This document shows positions 1-5,920 of a DNA stretch of 9,832 bases, one piece after another. The position numbers and the translations under genes were made by a program. How positions within the stretch are numbered: the first letter of the stretch is position 1; each line of letters starts with the position of its first letter. The notes below the pieces were generated by a model that worked only from the letters and a program-made list of their open reading frames with translations, was not told the DNA's origin and made no database searches. The stretch comes from Oscillospiraceae bacterium (GTDB lineage: Bacteria; Bacillota; Clostridia; Oscillospirales; Ruminococcaceae): NCBI GenBank assembly GCA_022511485.1, contig JAFLUJ010000361.1, positions 1 through 9,832 on the forward strand, given 5' to 3'.

Positions 1-1374
1 CCGCGCTTCTGTAATATCGGAGATAGCCCCGGAGGCAATTAGCTGTATCGCAATATTTCCGTAAGCGGTTGCTTCGATAGGTCCGGCAGTGACCTCGCAA
101 TTGCAGGCGCTGGCGGTCATCTGACAAAGGAGACCGTCCTTTGTGCCGCCTCCGATAAGATTTATGGAGCGGTATTCCTTTTCGGTGCAGGTCTTTATCT
201 CCTCAAATGCCTGACGGTATTTCAGCGCCAGACTTTCATAAATGCACCGCATGACCTCTCCCGTAGTTTCCGGGACGGGCTGTCCTGTTCTGCGGCAGAA
301 ATCCTTTACTCTGGACGGAATGTCCCCCTCGGGAACAAATTCGGGAGCGTCCGGATCAATGAAGCATTTGAAGGGCTCTGCTTCAAGAGCAAGCCTTTCA
401 AGCTCGGCAAAGGAAAGCTCGTTTCCCTCCCGTCTGAACTGACGGCGGGATTCCTGAATGAGCCAGAGACCGATTATATTTTTCAGGAACGTTGTTGTAC
501 CTCCGTATCCAGTCTCATTGGTAAGATTAAGAGCCTCGGAGACCGGATTTATAAGCGGCTCCTGGAGCTCAGTACCAAACAGAGACCAGGTTCCGCAGGA
601 GATGAAAATAAAATCCTTTTCCTCAGTGGGGACAGCCGCAACGGCACACTGTGTGTCGTGACCGCATACTGCAATGACCTCCGCGGGAGGGGCATTCAGC
701 TCCTGACAGATGTCTCCCCGGAGCATTCCCACATAAGTTCCGGAGGGGATTATTTCCGTAAAAATATTCTTAGGAAGTTTCAGTTTATTGATGACCGTCT
801 CCGACCATTTCTTATTTACAGCGTTCATTATCTGGGTGGTGGAAGCTATGGAGACCTCGCTTCTTTTAACGCCGGTGAGCAGGTAGTTGAAAAGATCGGG
901 CATAAGCAGGAGCGTCCGGGCATTTTTCAGCATATGTGGACGCTTCCTTTGAAGTGACATAAGCTGAAAGACGGTATTTATGTCCATAAACTGATTTCCG
1001 GTGATCTTGTAAAACGGCTCTCTTGGAAAGATTTTCAGAGCCTGCTCCACCATTCCGGAGGTTCTTTCGTCCCGGTAATGGACAGGACTTTCCAGCAGCG
1101 CACCGTCTGCGCCGATGAGACCGAAATCCACGCCCCATGTGTCAACGCCGATAGTATCGAAGCCTCCCGCAAGGACGGCTTTGGAAATTCCCTGCTTTAT
1201 CTCGTAGAACAGACGGTAAACGTCCCAGTAAAAAGTACCGTTCATTTTTACGGGATTATTTTCAAAGCGGTGTATCTCTTCAAGGACGATTTTTTCTCCG
1301 TCAAATGTGCCAAGCATGGCTCTTCCGCTTGATGCTCCGAAATCAAAGGCTAAAGCTGTTTTTATATTACTCAT
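1..1374 (-). CDS. rhaB: RhaB-type FGGY sugar kinase (L-rhamnulokinase / L-fuculokinase), C-terminus off the window
   Basis: ATP-dependent cytoplasmic kinase that phosphorylates the C1 hydroxyl of a 6-deoxyketose (L-rhamnulose, and in this context probably L-fuculose) before aldol cleavage. Reading the minus strand from ATG at 1374 gives 458 uninterrupted residues. Visible family motifs are the N-terminal phosphate loop DFGASSGR (11-18), GVDTWGVDFG (76-85), HYRDERT (99-105), LLMPDLFNYLLTG (156-168), GHDT with the expected catalytic Asp at 240, SCGTWSLFG (259-267), LKNIIGLWL (297-305), IGGGTKDGLLCQ (407-418) and GPIEATAYGNI (431-441). These match E. coli RhaB far better than FucK. RhaB proteins are about 480-490 residues, so some 20-30 residues lie beyond position 1; this is truncation by the window, not a broken gene. 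The start codon overlaps the fucU stop as ATGA, implying translational coupling. Substrate preference cannot be read from sequence; FucU, FucA and FucO nearby favour a role in fucose use. Confidence 0.93.
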   Translation of the reverse strand, partial: MSNIKTALAFDFGASSGRAMLGTFDGEKIVLEEIHRFENNPVKMNGTFYWDVYRLFYEIKQGISKAVLAGGFDTIGVDTWGVDFGLIGADGALLESPVHYRDERTSGMVEQALKIFPREPFYKITGNQFMDINTVFQLMSLQRKRPHMLKNARTLLLMPDLFNYLLTGVKRSEVSIASTTQIMNAVNKKWSETVINKLKLPKNIFTEIIPSGTYVGMLRGDICQELNAPPAEVIAVCGHDTQCAVAAVPTEEKDFIFISCGTWSLFGTELQEPLINPVSEALNLTNETGYGGTTTFLKNIIGLWLIQESRRQFRREGNELSFAELERLALEAEPFKCFIDPDAPEFVPEGDIPSRVKDFCRRTGQPVPETTGEVMRCIYESLALKYRQAFEEIKTCTEKEYRSINLIGGGTKDGLLCQMTASACNCEVTAGPIEATAYGNIAIQLIASGAISDITEAR

Positions 1375-1799
1375 TTCACAACACCCTTTTTCAGAATAAT
1401 ATTTGCGTAGATTTCCTCTTCGCCGGTGGCAATAACGGCAAAGGCAGTTTTTGCTCTCTCATAGAAAGCAAAACGCTCGATCATTTCTATTTTGCAGTTC
1501 TCCGGCTCGTATTTGTTGATGATCTCCTTGTATTTGTCCCAGATGGTGGGGACTACCGGGTCACCGGGAACGACCTCCATAAGCATCACAGGCTTTTCTG
1601 TGTATGTATCAAGGGGGAAAAGCTGCATGATAGCGTCAAGAAGCTCTGGAACTCCATGACCGTCGCAGCGGATGACTCTTTGCCCGATAGTCTCCGAGGG
1701 GAAATTTCCGTCGGCGATGACGATTTCGTCACCATGTCCCATTTCCATAAGAGTTTTCACCAGCTCCGGTGAGAGAATTTTCGGTATGTTTTTAAGCAT
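1371..1799 (-). CDS. fucU: L-fucose mutarotase FucU (RbsD/FucU family)
   Basis: Interconverts alpha and beta anomers of L-fucose so that the isomerase receives its preferred form; a small soluble cytoplasmic enzyme of the RbsD/FucU fold. The 142-residue product matches the family length (E. coli FucU is 140) and aligns end to end: N-terminal LSPELVKTLMEMGHGDEI with the conserved His at 22, the CDGHGVPELLDAI segment, and the C-terminal signature RFAFYERAKTAFAVIATGE (109-127) followed by YANIILKKGV. I chose ATG 1799 over the upstream in-frame ATG at 1829 because it gives the family N-terminus (MLK.I...LSPEL) and is preceded by AAGGAAG about seven bases upstream. The gene lies 26 bases after the small membrane protein gene and overlaps the kinase start by four bases. 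No terminator or convincing promoter separates it from the membrane genes upstream, so it is probably expressed from the 2831-2859 promoter. Confidence 0.96.
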   Translation of the reverse strand: MLKNIPKILSPELVKTLMEMGHGDEIVIADGNFPSETIGQRVIRCDGHGVPELLDAIMQLFPLDTYTEKPVMLMEVVPGDPVVPTIWDKYKEIINKYEPENCKIEMIERFAFYERAKTAFAVIATGEEEIYANIILKKGVVK

Positions 1800-1825
1800 A
1801 ACTATCTTCCTTTCTATAGATAAAA

Positions 1826-2059
1826 TCAATAATTAATTCCCTGTAATTCAAAATATAACACCCTCGGTATAAGCAAGATCAAAACAACCATGACAATGAC
1901 AGATACGCACAGAGCGATTTTTATTTTTTTCATCTGCCGTCGTTTTTCTTTCGGGGCAGTAACTAACAGAATGATAAACACGCTTGTCAGAACAAGTATC
2001 GCAAATGCAGCAACAGCCAGCACAGATGTAACACGATACCTTTCAGTAAATTCAATCAT
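1826..2059 (-). CDS. small two-helix membrane protein, paralogous to the N-terminus of the PASTA protein
   Basis: I do not recognise a named family. The 77-residue product has two hydrophobic segments (about residues 11-34 and 48-67) joined by a very basic loop, TAPKEKRRQMKKIK, which predicts both ends outside and the loop in the cytoplasm. It aligns without gaps to residues 18-67 of the PASTA protein encoded just upstream, sharing T.A..A.A, the TA.KE.R pattern and the KIA.CVS motif, so the pair looks like an internal duplication in which one copy has no extracellular domain. The start at 2059 is preferred to an in-frame ATG at 2089: it lies inside the end of the PASTA gene (8-base overlap) and has AGGAG 11 bases upstream. 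The overlap suggests coupled translation and perhaps a complex of the two proteins. Stop is 26 bases before fucU. Confidence 0.8.
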   Translation of the reverse strand: MIEFTERYRVTSVLAVAAFAILVLTSVFIILLVTAPKEKRRQMKKIKIALCVSVIVMVVLILLIPRVLYFELQGINY

Positions 2060-2756
2060 CGTTATCAGCCGCTCCTTTTTCTGGATCATCAGATTCCGAG
2101 CCTTTGCTTACAACAAATTTTATTACTCCTCCATATTCAAATTTTTCTCCACGTTCAGGTGATGTGGAAATTACTATTCCCGCAGGGTATTCATCGGAAT
2201 ATTCTTCGCTTTCAATTTCAACTATAAAATTTTCTTTGCAATAATTTTCAGCAAACTCAAGATCAAGACCGATCACATTCGGAACTGTCACCATGCGTGG
2301 ACCTTTGCTGATAACGCAGCGTACTTCGGGAGCACCGCGTGATGTGACCTTGCCGCTTGGCGGATATTGACGGATAATTGTATACTCCGGATATTCAGAG
2401 GAATATTCCATACTTTCGCCCATCAAATTCAGATAACCGTCATATTCCGCTTTGCACTCGTAATAATCAAGCCCTGTCAGGTCAGGTATTGTAAATTCAG
2501 AAAGCGGTGGAGGCGGCGGAACTACCGGCGGTGCAAAACGAAACGCAAGCACTGTCATCACAGGTACAAGCACAGACGAAACACAGGCAGCAATTTTGAC
2601 CCTTTTTGCCGGTTTGCGATTCTCTTTTTTTGCGGTTATCATCCTGGTGACAAGCACAATTGTCCGGATAAAAGCTGCTGCTGCAATAATTGCAAATATG
2701 ATCGTGGGCAAATGTGGGTCGATACCGCCAAACAAAACTCGTGTTAATGTAGACAT
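2052..2756 (-). CDS. membrane-anchored protein with two extracellular PASTA domains
   Basis: PASTA domains bind peptidoglycan fragments or beta-lactams in the PknB and PBP2x families; here they occur without any kinase or transpeptidase domain. The 234-residue product has two membrane segments (about 18-40 and 53-74) around a basic loop (TAKKENRKPAKRVK), then a proline linker (76-84), PASTA 1 (about 87-152: IPDLTGLD... YPPSGKV... VISKGP) and PASTA 2 (about 155-220: VTVPNVIGLD... PAGIVISTSPERGEKF... VVSKGS), ending in an acidic tail. Positive-inside reasoning puts both PASTA repeats outside the cell. The start at 2756 has AAAGGAG nine bases upstream. It is the first gene after a near-consensus promoter and overlaps the next small membrane gene. 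By eye its codons are more AT-rich than those of fucO or the kinase, which could mean separate ancestry. Function is unknown; cell-wall sensing or anchoring is an inference. Confidence 0.9.
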   Translation of the reverse strand: MSTLTRVLFGGIDPHLPTIIFAIIAAAAFIRTIVLVTRMITAKKENRKPAKRVKIAACVSSVLVPVMTVLAFRFAPPVVPPPPPLSEFTIPDLTGLDYYECKAEYDGYLNLMGESMEYSSEYPEYTIIRQYPPSGKVTSRGAPEVRCVISKGPRMVTVPNVIGLDLEFAENYCKENFIVEIESEEYSDEYPAGIVISTSPERGEKFEYGGVIKFVVSKGSESDDPEKGAADNDD

Positions 2757-2830
2757 TATGTATCACTCCTTTAAGTTCAAACGTATCCCGTAAAATTAGT
2801 TTTTGTTTGGGTTGACGTATGTATATTCAT

Positions 2831-2859
2831 ATAATAACACAGTATTGTACGTTTGTCAA
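2831..2859 (-). promoter_or_regulatory. SigA-type promoter of the PASTA-fucU-kinase unit
   Basis: On the minus strand TTGACA (2854-2859) and TATTAT (2831-2836) are separated by exactly 17 bases, a near-consensus vegetative promoter. Transcription would start near 2824, leaving a leader of about 68 bases before the PASTA gene. A GTTGAC/GTCAAC inverted pair (2811-2816 and 2855-2860) brackets the promoter and could hold regulator half-sites, but this is weak evidence. Confidence 0.75.
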
Positions 2860-2874
2860 CCTTAAAAGGAGATT

Positions 2875-2930
2875 TTAAAAAAAATCAAACAGTATCCCCG
2901 ATGGGAACATAGTCATATCGGGGATATTGC
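2875..2930 (-). terminator. intrinsic terminator after fucO
   Basis: A 10-bp perfect stem, TATCCCCGAT (2893-2902) with ATCGGGGATA (2917-2926), encloses a 14-base loop. Read on the minus strand it is followed by a run of eight T residues (2877-2884 on the plus strand are all A) after a short TTTGA. It lies about 35 bases beyond the fucO stop and just before the promoter of the next unit, so it separates fucA-fucO from PASTA-fucU-kinase. Confidence 0.85.
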
Positions 2931-2964
2931 TTTAAACACTAAAAACAATTATATCGGACAGTAA

Positions 2965-4110
2965 TTACATAAGGGATTTGTAAAGCTCGGTGATCTCCTC
3001 TACGGAAGTATCTCTTGGATTTCCGGGACGGCAGGCATCGTCAAATGCGGACTGTGCAAGGAAAGGAATATCCTCTGTCTTTACGATGTCCTTAAGGTCA
3101 GCAGGGATACCAACATCCTTGGAAAGCTGCTTAACAGCTTCGATAGCTGCCTTTCTGTACTCATCCTGGGACATTGTATCAACGCCCTTGACGCCCATTG
3201 CCCTTGCGATCTCACGATATTTTTCTCCGGTAGCAGGAGCGTTGTACTCCATTACTGTAGGAAGGATGATTGCGTTTGCAACACCGTGGGGAGTGTCATA
3301 AAGAGCGCCCAGAGGGTGAGCCATGGAGTGAACTATGCCAAGTCCCACATTGGAGAATCCCATACCTGCAACATACTGACCGAGAGCCATATCCAGTCTG
3401 CCCTCTTTTGTGTTGTCAACTGCACCGCGGAGGCTTCTTGCGATTATCTCAATAGCCTTGAGATGGAACATATCGGAAAGCTCCCATGCACCCTTGGTAA
3501 TGTATCCCTCGATAGCGTGAGTGAGGGCGTCCATACCGGTAGCAGCAGTAAGGCTCTTGGGCATGGATTCCATCATGTCGGGATCAACGAAAGCAACCAC
3601 GGGAATGTCGTGTGGATCAACACAAACCATCTTTCTGTTCTTCTCCACGTCGGTAATTACGTAGTTGATGGTTACCTCAGCAGCTGTTCCTGCTGTTGTG
3701 GGAACTGCTAAAATGGGAACGCTCGCTTTCTTTGTATCAGCAACGCCTTCGAGACTTCTTACGTCAGCAAACTCTGGATTGTTGATGATTATACCGATAG
3801 CCTTTGCAGTGTCCATTGAAGAACCGCCGCCTACAGCGATGATATAGTCAGCTCCTGCTTTTTTGAAAGCCTCTACGCCAGCCTGTACGTTTTCGATGGT
3901 GGGGTTGGGCTTGATGTCGGAAAAGATCTCGTATGCAAGTCCGCCGCCTTCGAGAATGTCGGTAACCTTTTTAGTTACGCCGAATTTGATAAGGTCAGGA
4001 TCGGAGCACAGAAGAGCCTTTTTAAAAGCTCTGCCCTTTGCCTCGTCCTTGATGGCGGCAATTGCACCTGAACCGTGATAAGATGTTTCGTTGAGGATAA
4101 ATCTGTTCAT
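2965..4110 (-). CDS. fucO: lactaldehyde reductase (1,2-propanediol oxidoreductase) FucO
   Basis: Iron-dependent group III alcohol dehydrogenase that reduces L-lactaldehyde, the product of FucA, to 1,2-propanediol with NADH, regenerating NAD+ during anaerobic fucose or rhamnose fermentation. The 381-residue product aligns with E. coli FucO over its whole length with a constant offset of two in the regions checked: cofactor loop GGGSSMD (94-100), Asp37 (equivalent of the NAD-selecting Asp39), and the complete iron-ligand set Asp194, His198, His261 and His275. Long stretches such as NNPEFADVRSLEG and TTAGTAAEVTINYVITD are nearly identical to the enterobacterial enzyme. The ATG at 4110 gives the family start (NRFILNET) with AGGAG ten bases upstream; a TTG three codons earlier lies only one base after that site and is unlikely. 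It follows the membrane protein gene by 88 bases that contain a palindrome and a possible promoter, and is followed by a strong terminator. Confidence 0.97.
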   Translation of the reverse strand: MNRFILNETSYHGSGAIAAIKDEAKGRAFKKALLCSDPDLIKFGVTKKVTDILEGGGLAYEIFSDIKPNPTIENVQAGVEAFKKAGADYIIAVGGGSSMDTAKAIGIIINNPEFADVRSLEGVADTKKASVPILAVPTTAGTAAEVTINYVITDVEKNRKMVCVDPHDIPVVAFVDPDMMESMPKSLTAATGMDALTHAIEGYITKGAWELSDMFHLKAIEIIARSLRGAVDNTKEGRLDMALGQYVAGMGFSNVGLGIVHSMAHPLGALYDTPHGVANAIILPTVMEYNAPATGEKYREIARAMGVKGVDTMSQDEYRKAAIEAVKQLSKDVGIPADLKDIVKTEDIPFLAQSAFDDACRPGNPRDTSVEEITELYKSLM

Positions 4111-4145
4111 TTCCTTCAAACTCCTTTTAATAATTTTTTATTGAT

Positions 4146-4169
4146 AAACTTAGTGTATGCACTAAGTTT
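4146..4169. promoter_or_regulatory. perfect palindrome upstream of fucO, candidate operator
   Basis: AAACTTAGTG (4146-4155) and CACTAAGTTT (4160-4169) form a perfect 10-bp inverted repeat around the four bases TATG. It is not followed by a T-run on either strand, so it does not look like a terminator. It overlaps the -10 and the expected start point of a possible fucO promoter, the classic position for repressor binding. Which regulator would bind is unknown; no regulator gene is in the window. Confidence 0.6.
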
Positions 4170-4176
4170 TATACCA
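4168..4176 (-). promoter_or_regulatory. possible extended -10 promoter for fucO
   Basis: On the minus strand TGG directly precedes TATAAA (4168-4173), matching the TGnTATAAT extended -10 form. No good -35 is present at the expected distance (GCATCC at 4191-4196), which is tolerated by extended -10 promoters. Start would fall near 4161, within the palindrome. This would let fucO be transcribed separately from fucA. Confidence 0.4.
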
Positions 4177-4198
4177 TACTGTTTTTTACGGGATGCCG

Positions 4199-4921
4199 TT
4201 AATCGTCATGGGATTTCTCCGGATAAGTTATATTATCGGCGGAAATATCCTCCATAAAATGATTTTCGTATCCGGCAGCGTTGTTATCGTCAAGCATACT
4301 GGCGTCGGCATTGAGGATCTCCATAAAGCCTGAGCCATCGTCCTTCATCACTGTTTCCGCAGGGACAGGATAGGTCTTGTCAGCAAAATTATTTTTTGTG
4401 ATTTTATTTTCTTTAAAGCTTTCCCTGATCTGCTCGTCTGTTACTCTGCGGTTATTTGTTTTGTGAAAAAATATACTGTTGAAATCGGGATACCCGGGCT
4501 GTGCTTTCAGAAATTCCAGCTCAGTATATTTTATCAGACAGAGAACCTGCGCCGCGATCCAGACTATTGACAGACCCAAAACTATAATATCAATGCTTCC
4601 GGTGACAAGATTAAATATAAACCAGAGAGCAGCCACTGCAATGGCAGCGATCGTACCATTTTTGTCCTTAAGATATGACCATAGAAACGACCCGAACATT
4701 GCGATATGTGCCAGAAGCTTCAGAATCAATCCTAAGGGACTGACAGCATAATGTCCAAAACTTATCAGAGCAACTCCCACTGCAATAATGTCAATGACCA
4801 GACTAATTGCAGGATAGGGTGCGCAGATATAAAATGCAATGGAAAACAGCTTGTTAAGTCCCTTCATCCGGTTTCGGTTTGAATCCATTGCCTGTTCTTC
4901 AAGCCTGTCATTGTCGATCAT
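4199..4921 (-). CDS. hypothetical multi-pass membrane protein between fucA and fucO
   Basis: I do not recognise this 240-residue protein. It has a short charged N-terminus (about 1-22), then roughly four hydrophobic segments (about 26-54, 61-83, 90-107 and 110-131), and a hydrophilic C-terminal tail of about 105 residues rich in Asp, Glu and Asn. The tail begins with LKAQPGYPDFNSIFF (138-152), a short aromatic and proline motif that could be a conserved family element. There is no transporter signature, enzyme motif or signal peptidase site that I can see. The start at 4921 is well supported by GGAGGG seven bases upstream. It begins 24 bases after the fucA stop, so it is almost certainly co-transcribed with fucA, and is followed by fucO after 88 bases. 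The position suggests a part in sugar uptake, product handling or membrane anchoring, but this is inference from context only. Confidence 0.85.
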   Translation of the reverse strand: MIDNDRLEEQAMDSNRNRMKGLNKLFSIAFYICAPYPAISLVIDIIAVGVALISFGHYAVSPLGLILKLLAHIAMFGSFLWSYLKDKNGTIAAIAVAALWFIFNLVTGSIDIIVLGLSIVWIAAQVLCLIKYTELEFLKAQPGYPDFNSIFFHKTNNRRVTDEQIRESFKENKITKNNFADKTYPVPAETVMKDDGSGFMEILNADASMLDDNNAAGYENHFMEDISADNITYPEKSHDD

Positions 4922-4945
4922 AGGACATCCCTCCGTGGGAAATTT

Positions 4946-5635
4946 TTATTTGTCTCCGTAGGGATATTTTTTATATCCGGGATGCTTTCCGGTAACTCCG
5001 TACTGCTCACGCATATTGCAGAGACGGTCGATATTCTCCCGGGAGATCTCCCTTTCCCCGCCCAGCAGATGAGCGGTAAGACTGATCTTCGCCCAAAGCT
5101 CCAGAGTTTCCATACGGTAGTATGCGGTTATAATATCCGAGCCGACAGTAAGCGCTCCGTGGTTTTGCAGAAGCATAACGTCATGCTCTTTCAGATATGG
5201 GGTGATAGCCTCCGGGACCTCGTATGTAGAGGGTGTTCCGTAGGGAGTAACAGGAACTGAACCAACAGCGATGACCGCTTCGATCATGGTGTAGCCGTCC
5301 AGAGCTTTGTTTGCGACAGCATATCCTGTAGCCGTGGGAGGATGTGCGTGGACAACTGCACCAACGTCATCCCGCTCCTGATAGCAGCGCAGGTGCATTT
5401 TTATTTCTGAGGAGGGACGGTATCCGTCAATGGCTTCAAGGACTTTTCCCTCGCTGTCTATTTTTACGATTTTTTCCGGTGTGATAAAGCTTTTGCTTAT
5501 TCCGGTGGGAGTGGCTAAAAACGTGCCGTCTCCAAGCCTTACGGAGACGTTTCCGTCATTTGCTGCCACCCAGCCGAGCTGCCACATTTTATGACAGACA
5601 TCACACATCTGCTCCTTGATTTCCTGCTCGTTCAT
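4946..5635 (-). CDS. fucA: L-fuculose-1-phosphate aldolase FucA (class II aldolase)
   Basis: Zinc-dependent cytoplasmic aldolase cleaving L-fuculose 1-phosphate to dihydroxyacetone phosphate and L-lactaldehyde. The 229-residue product has the class II aldolase/adducin layout: NDGNVSVR (27-33) and TPTGISK (42-48) for phosphate binding, PSSE with the catalytic acid Glu77, the zinc ligands His96 and His98 in VVHAHPP, and His159 in LLQNHGALTVG. These line up with E. coli FucA Glu73, His92, His94 and His155 with a constant offset of four. Its length fits FucA (215) rather than RhaD (about 274), although some Firmicutes enzymes of this size act on both sugar phosphates. It is the first gene after the promoter at 5702-5730 and is followed after 24 bases by a membrane protein gene. 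The start at 5635 has AAAGGAA about ten bases upstream. Confidence 0.93.
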   Translation of the reverse strand: MNEQEIKEQMCDVCHKMWQLGWVAANDGNVSVRLGDGTFLATPTGISKSFITPEKIVKIDSEGKVLEAIDGYRPSSEIKMHLRCYQERDDVGAVVHAHPPTATGYAVANKALDGYTMIEAVIAVGSVPVTPYGTPSTYEVPEAITPYLKEHDVMLLQNHGALTVGSDIITAYYRMETLELWAKISLTAHLLGGEREISRENIDRLCNMREQYGVTGKHPGYKKYPYGDK

Positions 5636-5659
5636 AATTAAAACATTCCTTTCCGAAAT

Positions 5660-5677
5660 TTTATTGATGCCAATAAA
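5660..5677. promoter_or_regulatory. inverted repeat in the fucA leader
   Basis: TTTATTG (5660-5666) and CAATAAA (5671-5677) form a perfect 7-bp inverted repeat with a four-base centre, about 25 bases before the fucA start and downstream of the predicted transcription start. It is too AT-rich and lacks a T-run to be a terminator. A repressor site or a leader hairpin are the options; neither can be settled here. Confidence 0.4.
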
Positions 5678-5701
5678 TTATGGACATACCGTATTGTTTA
5701 T

Positions 5702-5730
5702 ATTATACAATATCAACTATAGAATGTCTA
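5702..5730 (-). promoter_or_regulatory. SigA-type promoter of the fucA operon
   Basis: Minus-strand TAGACA (5725-5730) and a perfect TATAAT (5702-5707) are separated by 17 bases. Transcription would start near 5695, about 60 bases before fucA. An inverted pair TATTGT/ACAATA (5692-5697 and 5707-5712) overlaps the -10 and start point and could be part of a regulator site. Confidence 0.7.
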
Positions 5731-5757
5731 TAAATTTATGTAAATTCACTTAAAAAT

Positions 5758-5781
5758 AATTGCCAAAATTTTTGTGCAATT
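5758..5781. repeat. imperfect inverted repeat in the fucA / AI-2E intergenic region
   Basis: AATTGCCAAAA (5758-5768) mirrors TTTTTGTGCAATT (5769-5781) apart from one bulged base and an extra T. It sits between two divergent genes, about 140 bases from the plus-strand start and upstream of the fucA -35 box. Function unknown. I see no convincing -35/-10 pair for the plus-strand gene in this intergenic region. Confidence 0.35.
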
Positions 5782-5920
5782 TAACCAATAGATAATGAGG
5801 ATTTTGGACAACAGCACAGCCATTTTGCCCCTGCAAATCATAACAAAATATACCTCGCATAACACCTCTTTCCTTACACATATACTATATTTTGAAAAGT
5901 GATGAAAGGACGGTGATGTG

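Noticed and set aside
1800..1829. Longer FucU starting at 1829
   Set aside because: The extra ten residues contain the ribosome site of the inner ATG and are not in the family.
2367..2766. Open frames on both strands overlapping the PASTA gene
   Set aside because: Cys/His/Arg-rich shadow frames with no ribosome site; the PASTA frame has recognisable domains and a good start.
2811..2835. Plus-strand promoter TTGACG with TATAAT
   Set aside because: The spacing is only 12 bases and there is no plus-strand gene downstream.
4111..4119. TTG start three codons upstream for fucO
   Set aside because: It sits one base after AGGAG, too close for initiation, and ATG 4110 gives the expected family N-terminus.
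5832..5843. 12-base match TGCAAATCATAA also at 9784-9795
   Set aside because: Single short AT-rich match between two intergenic regions with no similarity on either side; probably chance.
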